Source of the DNA: an uncultured Clostridia bacterium
GTDB lineage: Bacteria > Bacillota > Clostridia > Christensenellales > Aristaeellaceae
NCBI GenBank assembly: GCA_934636105.1
Contig: CAKTZR010000001.1
Coordinates: 124,001-188,000, forward strand
Direction of reading: 5' to 3'
Length of the DNA stretch: 64,000 nucleotides
The notes below the pieces were generated by a model that was not told the origin of the DNA, did no database searches, and worked only from the letters and a program-made list of their open reading frames with translations. A program made the translations under genes and the position numbers. Within the stretch, counting starts at the first letter, position 1, and each line of letters starts with the position of its first letter. Shown here piece by piece: positions 22,776 through 31,435 of the stretch.

Positions 22776-23951
22776 TTATCCGTTTCCGTCCTTTGGCTTT
22801 TTGCCGAAAAGACCGCCGGTCATTTCGCTGACGTTTCGCCCAATTTTTTCGCCCATCGCCTTGCCGCCGCCCGTCTGGGCCAGCGCGAAGATGAGCACGC
22901 CCGCCACAACGGCTATAATCAGAAAGATTACGCCGCCCGAAACGCCTTTGTCATCCTTCGCGGCGGATTTTTGCTTTTCAGAGGAGCCTGCTGCGTTTTT
23001 TTCGGCATTTGCGCTTCCCGTTTGCGGGCCGTACAGCGTATTGGAAACGACCTTCGCCATCATGTCCGTCGAATTGAGCACACGTTCCTTGCTGATGGTG
23101 TGCGTGCCGAATTCAAGCAGAATGGCATGTGGTGCAAGGTCTTGATTATACGTACCCTTGCCGATGAAAATATCCTTGACCAGACCGGGATACTGCTTGT
23201 CCGCAACGGCCTTCATCTGTTTGGCAAATTCTCGGTTGACCGCGCTGTTTTGATTGGCACGCCCTACCAGCAGGCGGACCCGCGACGCGTTTTCGCCGTT
23301 GATGCTGCATGTGTATTCGCTCTGATCCGGAATGCCGTCGCGATGGATATCGATGATCGCGTCCGGCCCTTTCTGCAAAAGGCGTTCGGCAGTCTGCCTG
23401 CTTCGCCGATACGCGCCGGAATCGTGGGGCAGATGTGTCGATTCATCGAGAATCACGTCGATCCCCTGCTGCTGCAAAGCGTCGCGAAATTCGCGGGCCA
23501 CGTCGTATATACCGCCCTGTCCGTTGATGCTCTGCGTTCCGTCGGAGGGCACATAGCTTTCGTCGCTGTGGGTGACATACATCGCGATCAGCTTGCGCGA
23601 ATCGTCGGATTTTGTGCTTGCGGCAGGCAGAGCGCTTTCCGGCGCGAAAACGGGCTGCGCTTCGCCGACCTCCAGCCAGGATACATCCGGCATGGCTTCC
23701 TCGCCGATTTTTTCAGCGATGGCGTTGCCGTTCTGCACGGTTGCAACGCGATAAAGGATGTTGTCGGCGCTGATGTATTCGTCGCCTTCGTTGATTTCGC
23801 CGCTGATGGAGAACAGATATGCGCCCGTTCCATCCACCGCGACATGCAGCGATTCAGTCAGATCGTCTGCGGAGGCGGTCGGCAGAAATGCGGCATACAG
23901 CGCGAGCGCCAGCGTCAGCGACAGAGCAAAGCGAGAGAGTTTTTCTTTCAT
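22776..23951 (-). CDS. spoIIP: Stage II sporulation protein P-like peptidoglycan hydrolase
   Basis: 391 residues. SpoIIP cuts peptidoglycan with SpoIID/SpoIIM during engulfment of the forespore, with amidase and endopeptidase activity. A signal peptide (1-28, ends 'LPTASA') leads to a low-homology part, then the SpoIIP domain (~120-320). That domain has 'YVTHSDESYVPSDG', 'DSGAYRRSRQTAERLL', 'IDIHRDGIPDQ' and 'AILLEFGTHTISKE'. Unusually, a second hydrophobic helix (~339-358) and a basic tail follow, so the protein could be held by its C-terminus. ATG overlaps the stop of the DUF1614 gene by four bases. A paralogous role outside engulfment is possible. Confidence 0.88.
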   Translation of the reverse strand: MKEKLSRFALSLTLALALYAAFLPTASADDLTESLHVAVDGTGAYLFSISGEINEGDEYISADNILYRVATVQNGNAIAEKIGEEAMPDVSWLEVGEAQPVFAPESALPAASTKSDDSRKLIAMYVTHSDESYVPSDGTQSINGQGGIYDVAREFRDALQQQGIDVILDESTHLPHDSGAYRRSRQTAERLLQKGPDAIIDIHRDGIPDQSEYTCSINGENASRVRLLVGRANQNSAVNREFAKQMKAVADKQYPGLVKDIFIGKGTYNQDLAPHAILLEFGTHTISKERVLNSTDMMAKVVSNTLYGPQTGSANAEKNAAGSSEKQKSAAKDDKGVSGGVIFLIIAVVAGVLIFALAQTGGGKAMGEKIGRNVSEMTGGLFGKKPKDGNG

Positions 23952-24586
23952 GCGTGCTGACCTCCCTGCAGCGTGCTGCCGTTTGTTTTGCCGCGCGCCA
24001 TGCGCTCCATGATTTCGCCGACCAATTCACAGAGCATGACCGCCGTCATGCCGGAAAGCACAACTGCATCTAGCGCGCCTGCGCCGCCCAGATAGAGCAC
24101 TTGCTGAATGCCGCGCGTCCAGTTGACCACGCCTGTCGCCGCGTCGGCCAGAATCACGCCGAGCACGCCTGCGATAAACGCACTGCGCCGCGAACGGCCC
24201 ATCAGCCACGCGATGATTCCGCCGCACAGGCCGTAAAGAGTCATCGGATCAAACGGCATGGCAACCGGATCGGCAGGAAAAAACAGACCGATGACATAAA
24301 TGACGGCTGCCGTCAAGACGGAAGCGACCAGACAGCGGATGCGTTCTTTGCCTGTGCCTGCATGAAAAAACAGATACACGCAAACGCCAAAGGGGACAAG
24401 CGCGCCGCCGATATTGATTGAAACCATGCCCAGACGAAGGTCCGGCAGCCAGCCGCCCACAAAAATCAGCGCAACAAGAAAGAGCGCCTGTCTGTCGGTG
24501 AGCGCCATGCGATCCAGCACGCGCTGCAAAACGCCAAAGAGAATCAGCAGCGCCAGCACCACCAAGAGAATCATGCCCAAAGACAC
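23948..24586 (-). CDS. DUF1614-like multi-pass membrane protein
   Basis: 212 residues with about six membrane helices. The segment 'LTDRQALFLVALIFVGGW' and overall layout resemble DUF1614 proteins of spore-formers. GTG at 24586 has AGGAGG eight bases upstream. It is translationally coupled to spoIIP (four-base overlap), so a role in sporulation or engulfment is likely from context only. I found no convincing SigE promoter upstream. The divergent parE promoter lies 140 bases away. Confidence 0.8.
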   Translation of the reverse strand: MSLGMILLVVLALLILFGVLQRVLDRMALTDRQALFLVALIFVGGWLPDLRLGMVSINIGGALVPFGVCVYLFFHAGTGKERIRCLVASVLTAAVIYVIGLFFPADPVAMPFDPMTLYGLCGGIIAWLMGRSRRSAFIAGVLGVILADAATGVVNWTRGIQQVLYLGGAGALDAVVLSGMTAVMLCELVGEIMERMARGKTNGSTLQGGQHA

Positions 24587-24662
24587 GGAGTATCCCTCCT
24601 TATACGGTTTTCATGGAATCAGGTTGCGCCCAAACGGGCGAAAATATGCTCAAAGACGTGTA

Positions 24663-24690
24663 GAAACCTGTGCGAGCGTGCGCAAGTTTC
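24663..24690 (+). promoter_or_regulatory. Inverted repeat ahead of the parE promoter
   Basis: GAAACCTGTGC (24663-24673) and GCGCAAGTTTC (24680-24690) can pair over 11 positions with one mismatch and one G-U. The repeat ends ten bases before the -35, the usual place for a regulator site. It could also be a weak hairpin. Confidence 0.4.
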
Positions 24691-24700
24691 AAACGGGGCA

Positions 24701-24729
24701 TTGCAAAAACTGGAAAAATCAGATATAAT
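24701..24729 (+). promoter_or_regulatory. Sigma-A promoter of parE-parC
   Basis: TTGCAA (24701-24706), a 17-base spacer and TATAAT (24724-24729). The leader is short and contains AAGGAGGG. Confidence 0.88.
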
Positions 24730-24763
24730 ATAGACTTGTACGATTGTAAGGAGGGCTTTATTC

Positions 24764-26731
24764 ATGGCGAAAACCTACTCGGCCAGCATGCTCAAGGTGC
24801 TTGAAGGGCTGGATGCAGTTCGGATGCGTCCGGGTATGTACATCGGCTCCACAGGCGCCCGCGGTCTGCACCACCTGCTTTGGGAAATCGTGGATAACGC
24901 GATTGACGAGGTGGCCAACGGTTACGCCAGGAGCATCTCCGTTGAGCTGCACAAGGACGGCAGCGCCTCCGTGGAGGACGACGGCCGCGGCGTGCCGGTG
25001 GATATTCACCCGGAACTGGGCATCACGGGCGTGGAGGTGATCTATACCAAGCTGCATGCAGGCGGCAAGTTCGATCATCAGAATTACGCCTATTCCGGCG
25101 GCCTGCACGGCGTGGGCGCGTCGGTCGTCAATGCGCTCAGCAAGTGGCTTGTGGTGGATAGCTGCACCGGCGGCGGGCATTACCGCATGCGGTTTGAGAG
25201 CAATTATGACCCGGCGGAAAAGAAAATCGCTTCCGGCCGCGCCGTTACGCCGCTGGAACGCATCAGCGCGACGCGCAAGCATGGCACGCGCGTGACCTTC
25301 CTGCCGGATGACACGGTCTTTGAGGAAACGAAGTTCAACGCGGAGACCGTCCGCCGCCATCTGCGTGAGCTGGCCTATCTGAACAAGGGACTTTGCATCA
25401 CGTTCGTGGACGAGCGGGAAAAGGACCCGGAGAAGCAGAAAACTGTTTTCATGTATGAGGGCGGTCTGGCGGACTATGTACGCTATATCAACCGCGATAA
25501 GACGCCGCTGTATGAAAACGTGCTGATGCTCGAAGGCGTGCAGGACGATGTTCGGGTATGTCTGGCGATTCAGCATACCGACGATTACGCGGAGAACATC
25601 TTTTCCTATGTCAACAACATTCCGACGGCCGAGGGCGGCACGCATGAAATGGGCTTCAAGGCGGGCTTCACGCGCGCGCTGAATGACTATGCCCGCAAGA
25701 TCGGCGCGCTTAAGGAAAAAGATAACAATCTGATGGGCGAGGATTTCCGCGAGGGCATCACGGCCGTGCTGGCGACCTTTGTGCGCAACCCGCAGTTTGA
25801 GGGACAGACGAAGGGCAAGCTGGGCAACACGGAGGTTCGCCCTGCGGTAGAGTCTTTTGTCTATGCCCGCATGACGGAATACCTCGAAAACCTCAAAAAT
25901 CAGGACGTAGCGCAGGCTATTGTCGAAAAAGCGCTTCGCGCCTGCAAGGTGCGCGAAGCCGCGCGTAAGGCGAAAGAGGTCGCCCGCGCGAAAAACCAGC
26001 TGGATGCAGCGCCGCTGGTGGGCAAACTTTCCAGCTGCACGGGCAGAAAAGTCGAAGAAAACGAAATGTTCATCGTTGAGGGTGATTCCGCAGGCGGCAG
26101 CGCCAAACAGGGACGCGACCGCCGCTTTCAGGCCATTCTGCCGATTCGCGGCAAGCCGCTTAACGTGGAAAAAAAGCGCATCGATCAGGTGCTCGCCAAC
26201 GAGGAGTTCCGCTCCATCATCACGGCGCTGGGCACGGGCATCGGCGAGGATTTTGATATCAAGAGTCTCAAATATTACAAAGTCATTATCCTTTCCGATG
26301 CGGATCAGGACGGCGCGCATATTCGTGCGATTCTGCTGACGTTCTTTTATCGTTATATGCGCGAGCTGATTACGGATGGTCATGTGTATATCGGCATGCC
26401 GCCGCTGTACCGCGTCGCGAAGGGCGACAAGATCATCTATGCGTATGACGACAAGGAGCTGGCTTCCATCACGGCGAAGGTGGGCAAGGGCTACACCATT
26501 CAGCGCTATAAAGGTCTTGGCGAAATGGACCCGGCCCAGCTGTGGGAAACGACCATGAACCCGGAAAACCGCCAGCTCATGCAGGTGACGCTGGAGGATG
26601 TGGCCGAAGCCGAACGGCTCGTTACGCTGCTGATGGGCGACAAGGTAGAACCGCGCCGCGACTATATCACGACCTATGCCGATTTCAATAAGGTGGATAC
26701 GTTCCTGGCACGAGAAGGGAAGGCAAAGTAA
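24764..26731 (+). CDS. parE: Type IIA topoisomerase ATPase subunit, topoisomerase IV subunit B (ParE)
   Basis: 655 residues. ATPase subunit of a type IIA topoisomerase that separates linked daughter chromosomes. GHKL ATP-binding motifs are 'EIVDNAIDEV', 'DDGRGVPVDIHPE' and 'GGLHGVGASVVNALS'. The transducer follows, then a Toprim domain with 'IVEGDSAGGSAKQGRD' (~437) and 'LSDADQDGAHIRAILL' (~512), and a C-terminal 'RYKGLGEMDPAQLWETTM'. The paralogue gyrB looks very similar. I call ParE because the partner subunit lacks a normal GyrA box and the pair is not next to dnaA or recF. ParC starts on the last base of the stop (TAATG). Confidence 0.85.
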   Translation: MAKTYSASMLKVLEGLDAVRMRPGMYIGSTGARGLHHLLWEIVDNAIDEVANGYARSISVELHKDGSASVEDDGRGVPVDIHPELGITGVEVIYTKLHAGGKFDHQNYAYSGGLHGVGASVVNALSKWLVVDSCTGGGHYRMRFESNYDPAEKKIASGRAVTPLERISATRKHGTRVTFLPDDTVFEETKFNAETVRRHLRELAYLNKGLCITFVDEREKDPEKQKTVFMYEGGLADYVRYINRDKTPLYENVLMLEGVQDDVRVCLAIQHTDDYAENIFSYVNNIPTAEGGTHEMGFKAGFTRALNDYARKIGALKEKDNNLMGEDFREGITAVLATFVRNPQFEGQTKGKLGNTEVRPAVESFVYARMTEYLENLKNQDVAQAIVEKALRACKVREAARKAKEVARAKNQLDAAPLVGKLSSCTGRKVEENEMFIVEGDSAGGSAKQGRDRRFQAILPIRGKPLNVEKKRIDQVLANEEFRSIITALGTGIGEDFDIKSLKYYKVIILSDADQDGAHIRAILLTFFYRYMRELITDGHVYIGMPPLYRVAKGDKIIYAYDDKELASITAKVGKGYTIQRYKGLGEMDPAQLWETTMNPENRQLMQVTLEDVAEAERLVTLLMGDKVEPRRDYITTYADFNKVDTFLAREGKAK

Positions 26732-29214
26732 TGGCACGTAAAAAGGAAGGCGGACAGCCGCCGAAGGAGACTGCGCCGCGCCACGAGATCATTCAGCGTC
26801 CGATGGACGAGGTGATGCACATCTCAATGATTCCGTATGCGGAGCATGTCATTCTGGAACGTGCGCTCCCGCGTGTGGAGGATGGTCTCAAGCCAGTTCA
26901 GCGCCGTATTCTGTTCACCCTCAACGAGCTGGGCGTTACGCCGGATAAGCCGCATAAAAAATGCGCGCGCATTGTCGGCGATTGCCTGGGCAAATATCAT
27001 CCGCATGGCGACAGCTCGGTGTATGATGCGATGGTGCGCATGGCGCAGCCGTACAGCATGCGCGCGCTGCTGGTCGATGGACACGGCAACTTCGGCTCGA
27101 TTGACGGCGACAGCGCGGCGGCGATGCGTTATACCGAAGCCCGCATGGCGCCGCTTGCGCTGGAAATGCTGCGGGATATCGACAAGGATACCGTGCCATT
27201 CAGCTTTAACTTTGACGATACGCTCAAAGAGCCGGACATGCTGCCTGCGCGCTATCCGAATTTGCTGGTGAACGGCGCGTCGGGCATCGCAGTCGGTCTG
27301 GCGACGAATATTCCGCCACATAACCTCCGGGAAGCCATTGACGCGGCGATTCTGGTCATGGATAAGCCGGAAGCAACGCTGGATGAAATTATGAGCGTTC
27401 TGCCCGCGCCGGATTTCCCGACGGGCGGCCGGCTGATCCGCAACGCGGAAATCCGAAATGCTTATGAAACCGGGCGCGGCAAGCTGACTCTGCGCGCTAA
27501 GGTGCATATTGAGGATGGTTCGGCGGGACGCAAGCTGATCGTCATCACCGAGGTGCCGTACCAGGTGCCTAAGGCGGCGATGCTCGAAAAGATTTTGAAG
27601 CTCAGCGAGGAACGCAAGGTTCAGCTCGGCGGCATTTACGATATCCGCGATGAATCGGACCGCATGGGTCTGCGCGCGGTCATCGAGCTCAAGCGCGACG
27701 TTGACCCGATGGCGATTCTTTCGGTGCTCTATAAATATTCCGATTTGCAGATCACCTTCGGCGTGAACATGGTAGCCATTGCAGAAGGACGCCCGGTGCA
27801 GATGGGCGTCAAGGCGATGCTTACCTATTATATTGAACATCAGAAACGCGTGGTCACCCGCCGCACGAAATACGAGCTGGAACAGGCACAGGCGAGAGAG
27901 CATATTCTCGCGGGCCTGATGGTTGCGGTCAATCATCTGGATGAAGTGATTGCGCTGATTCGTAAAAGCAAGAGCCCCAAGGAAGCGAAGGAACAGCTGA
28001 TTGCGCGGTTCGGCCTGACGGAGATTCAGGCGCAGGCCATTCTGGATATGCGTTTGCAGCGGCTCACGGGATTGGAAATCGACGCGCTTCGCAAGGAATA
28101 TGCCGCAATTCTCAAGACCATTGCGCGGCTTGAAGGCATTCTGAAAAGCGAAAAGAAGCTCGATGACGTGATTCGCAGGGAAATGACTGAAATTCGGGAT
28201 CAGTACGGCGACGACCGCCGCACCGAGTTGATTGAAGACGACAGCGCGACGCTTCCGGTGGTGGAAAACAAGCCTGTTGCGGAAGATACGGCCATTCTGC
28301 GTCTGCGCGACGGCCAGCTTCGCCGCATGAGCCCGCGCATGGTGGATAAATACCTCGCACAGTCCGGCGCAAAGGACGAGGTGGTGGAAACCATTCAGAC
28401 CGCGACGGACGAAACACTCTATTTCTTCACCAACAAGGGCAGCTGCTTCATGCTGGATGTTTCGAAGATTCCGGAAACGATGAAGCTCAAGGACCGCGGC
28501 AGTCTGCTGACCGGCCTGATTGCAGGCTTGGCCGACCATGAGCACGCGGTGGCGATGGTCTGTGTCAAGACGGACGAAATGGCGAAAAAGGGCGATTTCC
28601 TCTTTATCACCAAGAACGGACAGGTGAAGCGTACGTCCGCCGCGGAATATGGTATCCGTCGCGCACGCTTTGCAGCAATCAACCTCAAGGGCGACGACGA
28701 GCTGATCGGCATGGTGCAGGTGGATCCGGCTGATAAGGACGACATCATTCTCATCACCAAACAGGGACTTGCATTGCGCTTCAAGCTCGATACGGTCTCC
28801 TGCACGGGGCGCGCAACGGCCGGCGTTCGCGGCATCGACGTGGGCCAGGGCGATGAGGTGCGCTGGTTTGAAATTCCGAAGGCGGGCGATATGCTGCTCG
28901 TCATCAGTGACCGCGGCTTCGGCAAGCGGATGCTCAGCGACGACGTGGAGCGGCAGGGACGCGCAGGCAAGGGACAAAAGCTGCTGCCCATGAACAAGAC
29001 TGGTGAAACGGGTACGCAGCTTGCCGTCTGTTTAAATGTGACGGGTGCGCAGAGTGTTCGCGTGGAGCAGAAACATGGTCACGCCACAACGCTGAATATG
29101 GATGAGGTGACGGTGGAGCGCCGTTCCAGCAAGGGCCAGCTGCTCATCAATGTGCTGCTGGACGATATTGTGCAGTATGGCGCATTGACCGCCGAAACAA
29201 AAGACGAAAAATAA
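26731..29214 (+). CDS. parC: Type IIA topoisomerase cleavage subunit, topoisomerase IV subunit A (ParC)
   Basis: 827 residues. DNA breakage-reunion subunit; the catalytic tyrosine is Tyr134 in 'MRYTEARMAPLALEML'. The winged-helix part has 'KKCARIVGDCLGKYHPHGD', followed by a coiled-coil gate and a C-terminal beta-pinwheel (~520-815). At the usual GyrA-box site the sequence reads 'YGIRRARFAAINLKGDDEL', which fits ParC rather than GyrA. A degenerate 'RQGRAGKG' occurs in a later blade. It is coupled to parE by a one-base overlap and followed by a strong terminator. Confidence 0.86.
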   Translation: MARKKEGGQPPKETAPRHEIIQRPMDEVMHISMIPYAEHVILERALPRVEDGLKPVQRRILFTLNELGVTPDKPHKKCARIVGDCLGKYHPHGDSSVYDAMVRMAQPYSMRALLVDGHGNFGSIDGDSAAAMRYTEARMAPLALEMLRDIDKDTVPFSFNFDDTLKEPDMLPARYPNLLVNGASGIAVGLATNIPPHNLREAIDAAILVMDKPEATLDEIMSVLPAPDFPTGGRLIRNAEIRNAYETGRGKLTLRAKVHIEDGSAGRKLIVITEVPYQVPKAAMLEKILKLSEERKVQLGGIYDIRDESDRMGLRAVIELKRDVDPMAILSVLYKYSDLQITFGVNMVAIAEGRPVQMGVKAMLTYYIEHQKRVVTRRTKYELEQAQAREHILAGLMVAVNHLDEVIALIRKSKSPKEAKEQLIARFGLTEIQAQAILDMRLQRLTGLEIDALRKEYAAILKTIARLEGILKSEKKLDDVIRREMTEIRDQYGDDRRTELIEDDSATLPVVENKPVAEDTAILRLRDGQLRRMSPRMVDKYLAQSGAKDEVVETIQTATDETLYFFTNKGSCFMLDVSKIPETMKLKDRGSLLTGLIAGLADHEHAVAMVCVKTDEMAKKGDFLFITKNGQVKRTSAAEYGIRRARFAAINLKGDDELIGMVQVDPADKDDIILITKQGLALRFKLDTVSCTGRATAGVRGIDVGQGDEVRWFEIPKAGDMLLVISDRGFGKRMLSDDVERQGRAGKGQKLLPMNKTGETGTQLAVCLNVTGAQSVRVEQKHGHATTLNMDEVTVERRSSKGQLLINVLLDDIVQYGALTAETKDEK

Positions 29215-29223
29215 ACAGGATTC

Positions 29224-29263
29224 TGAGCTGCTTCTTTCTAAAAAGAAAGAGGCAGTTCTTTTT
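29224..29263 (+). terminator. Terminator of parE-parC
   Basis: AGCTGCTTCTTTCT pairs with AGAAAGAGGCAGTT (G-U pairs allowed) around AAAA, followed by CTTTTT. Confidence 0.85.
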
Positions 29264-29440
29264 GCATGCGGCAGAAGATCGACAGCAGATCAAAAAGAAA
29301 CTGAATTGGATAGAAATGATTTTTGAAAGACGGCGAAATAAGGCGGAAATGTGAAATCTCGTTTTTCAGGAAAAAACAGGGAAGAAATGGGCGGCGTGTT
29401 CCGTCTAATGAGTGAAGTTCTAAAAGCGGAGCGCTCCACA

Positions 29441-29448
29441 TATACAAT
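29441..29448 (+). promoter_or_regulatory. Possible sporulation-type -10 before the deacetylase gene
   Basis: TATACAAT differs by one base from the SigE -10 consensus CATACAHT and lies ~30 bases before the start at 29478. No good -35 stands 13-15 bases upstream, so this is weak. The rest of 29264-29440 shows nothing I can assign. Confidence 0.25.
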
Positions 29449-29477
29449 TTGCGAGGTCAAAAGTGGAGGCGATGCGG

Positions 29478-30302
29478 ATGAACAAAAAGCGCCTCGGTTC
29501 GCTTTCCATGAGGCATTGGGCGATGCTCTTTGCGTTGGCGGTTTTGACAGCCGCTTATGCAACCTTGAGCGAAAGCCCAAGCCTGATGGCGGCGGTGACG
29601 ACGCGCGAGCTGCCGGTGTATAACGTAGACACACAGGAAAAAGTGCTCTCCATCAGCTTTGACGCCGCATGGGGGCGCGCGAACACAGAGGGAATCCTCG
29701 ATATTCTGGATCAATATGGAGTCAAGGCAAACTTTTTTCTCGTCGGATTCTGGGCGGAAAAGTATCCCGAACTGGTCGAGGAATTGCAGGCCAGAGGGCA
29801 CGAGGTTGGCAACCACTCCGCAACCCATCCGCATATGTCAAAGCTCTCCGGCGCGCAGATTCGCGAGGAGCTGAAGCGATGCAGCGATTTGGTGCAGTCC
29901 GTCACAGGCAAGCCGACGACGCTTTTCAGGCCGCCGTATGGCGAATACAATGACGAGGTGGTGCGCATCAGCCGCGAGGAAGGTTATGAGTGCATCCAAT
30001 GGAATGTGGATTCGCTGGATTGGAAAAACATCAGCGCCGAGGATATGATTCGGCGATGCACCAAGGCCGTGAATCCGGGCGATATCGTGCTTTTCCATAA
30101 CGATTCCAAGTATATCCTGCAAGCTCTGCCGCAGATTCTTGAATACTATCAGCAGGCGGGTTACAGGATCATTCCGATTTCCGAGCTGCTGCTTGAGGGC
30201 GACACATGGATCGACCATGCAGGCACGCAGCATTTGGCCACACCGGCGCCTTCGGCGGCGGAAAAGGAAACAGACATCGAATCAAGAAAGATTGAGCAAT
30301 AA
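29478..30302 (+). CDS. PdaB-like polysaccharide deacetylase
   Basis: 274 residues from ATG at 29478, with GGAGG eight bases upstream. An N-terminal membrane anchor or signal (~15-35) is followed by a NodB-type deacetylase domain. The metal-site motif is the variant 'SFDAAWG' (Asp62) rather than TFDDG, then 'GHEVGNHSATHPHM' (His113, His117), 'TTLFRPPYGEYND' and 'GDIVLFHND'. The FDAAWG variant is typical of the PdaB/YlxY group linked to sporulation and cortex. It would remove acetyl groups from peptidoglycan or another glycan outside the membrane. The SSB-like gene follows after 12 bases. Confidence 0.88.
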   Translation: MNKKRLGSLSMRHWAMLFALAVLTAAYATLSESPSLMAAVTTRELPVYNVDTQEKVLSISFDAAWGRANTEGILDILDQYGVKANFFLVGFWAEKYPELVEELQARGHEVGNHSATHPHMSKLSGAQIREELKRCSDLVQSVTGKPTTLFRPPYGEYNDEVVRISREEGYECIQWNVDSLDWKNISAEDMIRRCTKAVNPGDIVLFHNDSKYILQALPQILEYYQQAGYRIIPISELLLEGDTWIDHAGTQHLATPAPSAAEKETDIESRKIEQ

Positions 30303-30314
30303 GGAGGACGTACA

Positions 30315-30995
30315 ATGGAAAACGTCATTAACACACTGCATTTGAGCGGTAAGGTTGTGGGCACCCCGGTAGTAGGCCATGAGGCCTTCGGCGAAAAATT
30401 TTATTATCTGACGCTGGGCGTGCCGCGTCTGTCCGGCGCACAGGATTTGCTGCCGGTGACGCTTTCCGAGCGTCTGCTGGATGGCGCGATGCTCGCCGAC
30501 GGCGACACGCTCTCCATCGACGGACAGGTGCGCTCCTACAACAAAATCATCGAAGGCGCGGGGAGACTGCTGATTACGGCGTTTGCCCAGAAGATCGTGG
30601 AAAACGACGAACACGAGAATCCCAATCAGATTCAGCTGACGGGCACGCTCTGCAAAGCCCCGGCCTATCGCACGACGCCGTTCGGCCGTGAAATTGCCGA
30701 TATGATGCTGGCCGTCAACCGGGCTTACGGCAAGAGCGACTATATCCCGTGCATCACGTGGGGGCGCAGCGCGCGCTTTGCCGCCAAGTTGAGCGTCGGC
30801 GACAAAATCATGCTGACGGGCCGCCTGCAATCGCGCGCCTATCAGAAGCAGATGCCCGACGGCAATGTGATCGAAAAGACGGCGTATGAGGTCTCTGTCG
30901 GCCATCTGGAATTGATCGACGGCGCGCATAACGCAGACATGGTGCAGCCGCATCCGACACATGATTATCATGTGGATGTGGCGCAGCCGCAGTAA
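30315..30995 (+). CDS. Single-stranded DNA-binding protein, double OB-fold form
   Basis: 226 residues. Two OB-fold halves are visible: residues ~5-95 ('LHLSGKVVGTPVVGHEAFG', 'DGDTLSIDGQVRSYN') and ~103-200 ('QIQLTGTLCKAPAYRTTPFG', 'GDKIMLTGRLQSRAY'). The second half matches ordinary SSB better ('TPFGREIADMMLAVNR'). The acidic C-terminal tip of housekeeping SSB is absent, so this may be an accessory protein, such as a competence or sporulation type, rather than the replicative SSB. AAGGAGG precedes ATG. Confidence 0.82.
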   Translation: MENVINTLHLSGKVVGTPVVGHEAFGEKFYYLTLGVPRLSGAQDLLPVTLSERLLDGAMLADGDTLSIDGQVRSYNKIIEGAGRLLITAFAQKIVENDEHENPNQIQLTGTLCKAPAYRTTPFGREIADMMLAVNRAYGKSDYIPCITWGRSARFAAKLSVGDKIMLTGRLQSRAYQKQMPDGNVIEKTAYEVSVGHLELIDGAHNADMVQPHPTHDYHVDVAQPQ

Positions 30996-31022
30996 ACGGG
31001 CGGTTTAGCAAAACAGAGAAGA

Positions 31023-31056
31023 AAAGCGGCGAAAGGGGCTTTCGCCGCTTTTTTTT
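31023..31056 (+). terminator. Terminator after the SSB-like gene
   Basis: AAAAGCGGCGAAA pairs with TTTCGCCGCTTTT around GGGGC, followed by a run of T. Confidence 0.92.
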
Positions 31057-31068
31057 GTGCGCCATTTG

Positions 31069-31077
31069 TGTTATAAT
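31069..31077 (+). promoter_or_regulatory. Extended -10 promoter of yerC-pcrA-ligA
   Basis: TGTTATAAT is a perfect extended -10 (TGnTATAAT). No good -35 is present upstream, where the terminator T run lies. Confidence 0.65.
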
Positions 31078-31120
31078 GAAATTAACGATTATCGACAGAC
31101 CCCATGAGGAGGACGGCGGA

Positions 31121-31435
31121 ATGCAGGATCACATCATTAACGATCAGATTGCCGATTTAGCCCGTGCCATGCTTGAACTGGATAACATGGATGAGGCGTA
31201 TCGCTTTTTTGAAGATATTTTCACCATTCACGAGCTGCAGGCGGTGGCCCAGCGGCTGGCGGTCGCGCGCCTTCTGCAAAAAAAGGTGACTTATCAGGAA
31301 ATTGCCGAGCGCACCGGCGCGAGCACGGCGACGATCAGCCGCGTGAACCGCTGTCTGACCTACGGCGCAGGCGGATACCAGCTGATTTTGAGCAAAACCA
31401 AGTTTGGGGACGAAACAAGCGAGGAAAATCCATGA
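31121..31435 (+). CDS. yerC: YerC/YecD-family TrpR-like DNA-binding protein
   Basis: 104 residues from ATG at 31121, with GAGGAGG upstream; the frame is open before it but lies over the promoter. It is a TrpR-superfamily helical protein: 'FTIHELQAVAQRLAVARLL' and the helix-turn-helix 'TYQEIAERTGASTATISRVNRCL'. Family members are probable transcriptional regulators; no ligand is established. It overlaps pcrA by four bases (ATGA), and yerC next to pcrA-ligA is also seen in Bacillus. Confidence 0.92.
   Translation: MQDHIINDQIADLARAMLELDNMDEAYRFFEDIFTIHELQAVAQRLAVARLLQKKVTYQEIAERTGASTATISRVNRCLTYGAGGYQLILSKTKFGDETSEENP

Noticed and set aside
24645..24655. Minus-strand GCATATT, a good SigE -35, before the DUF1614-spoIIP genes
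   Set aside because: No sequence resembling the SigE -10 (CATACAHT) occurs 13-15 bases downstream.
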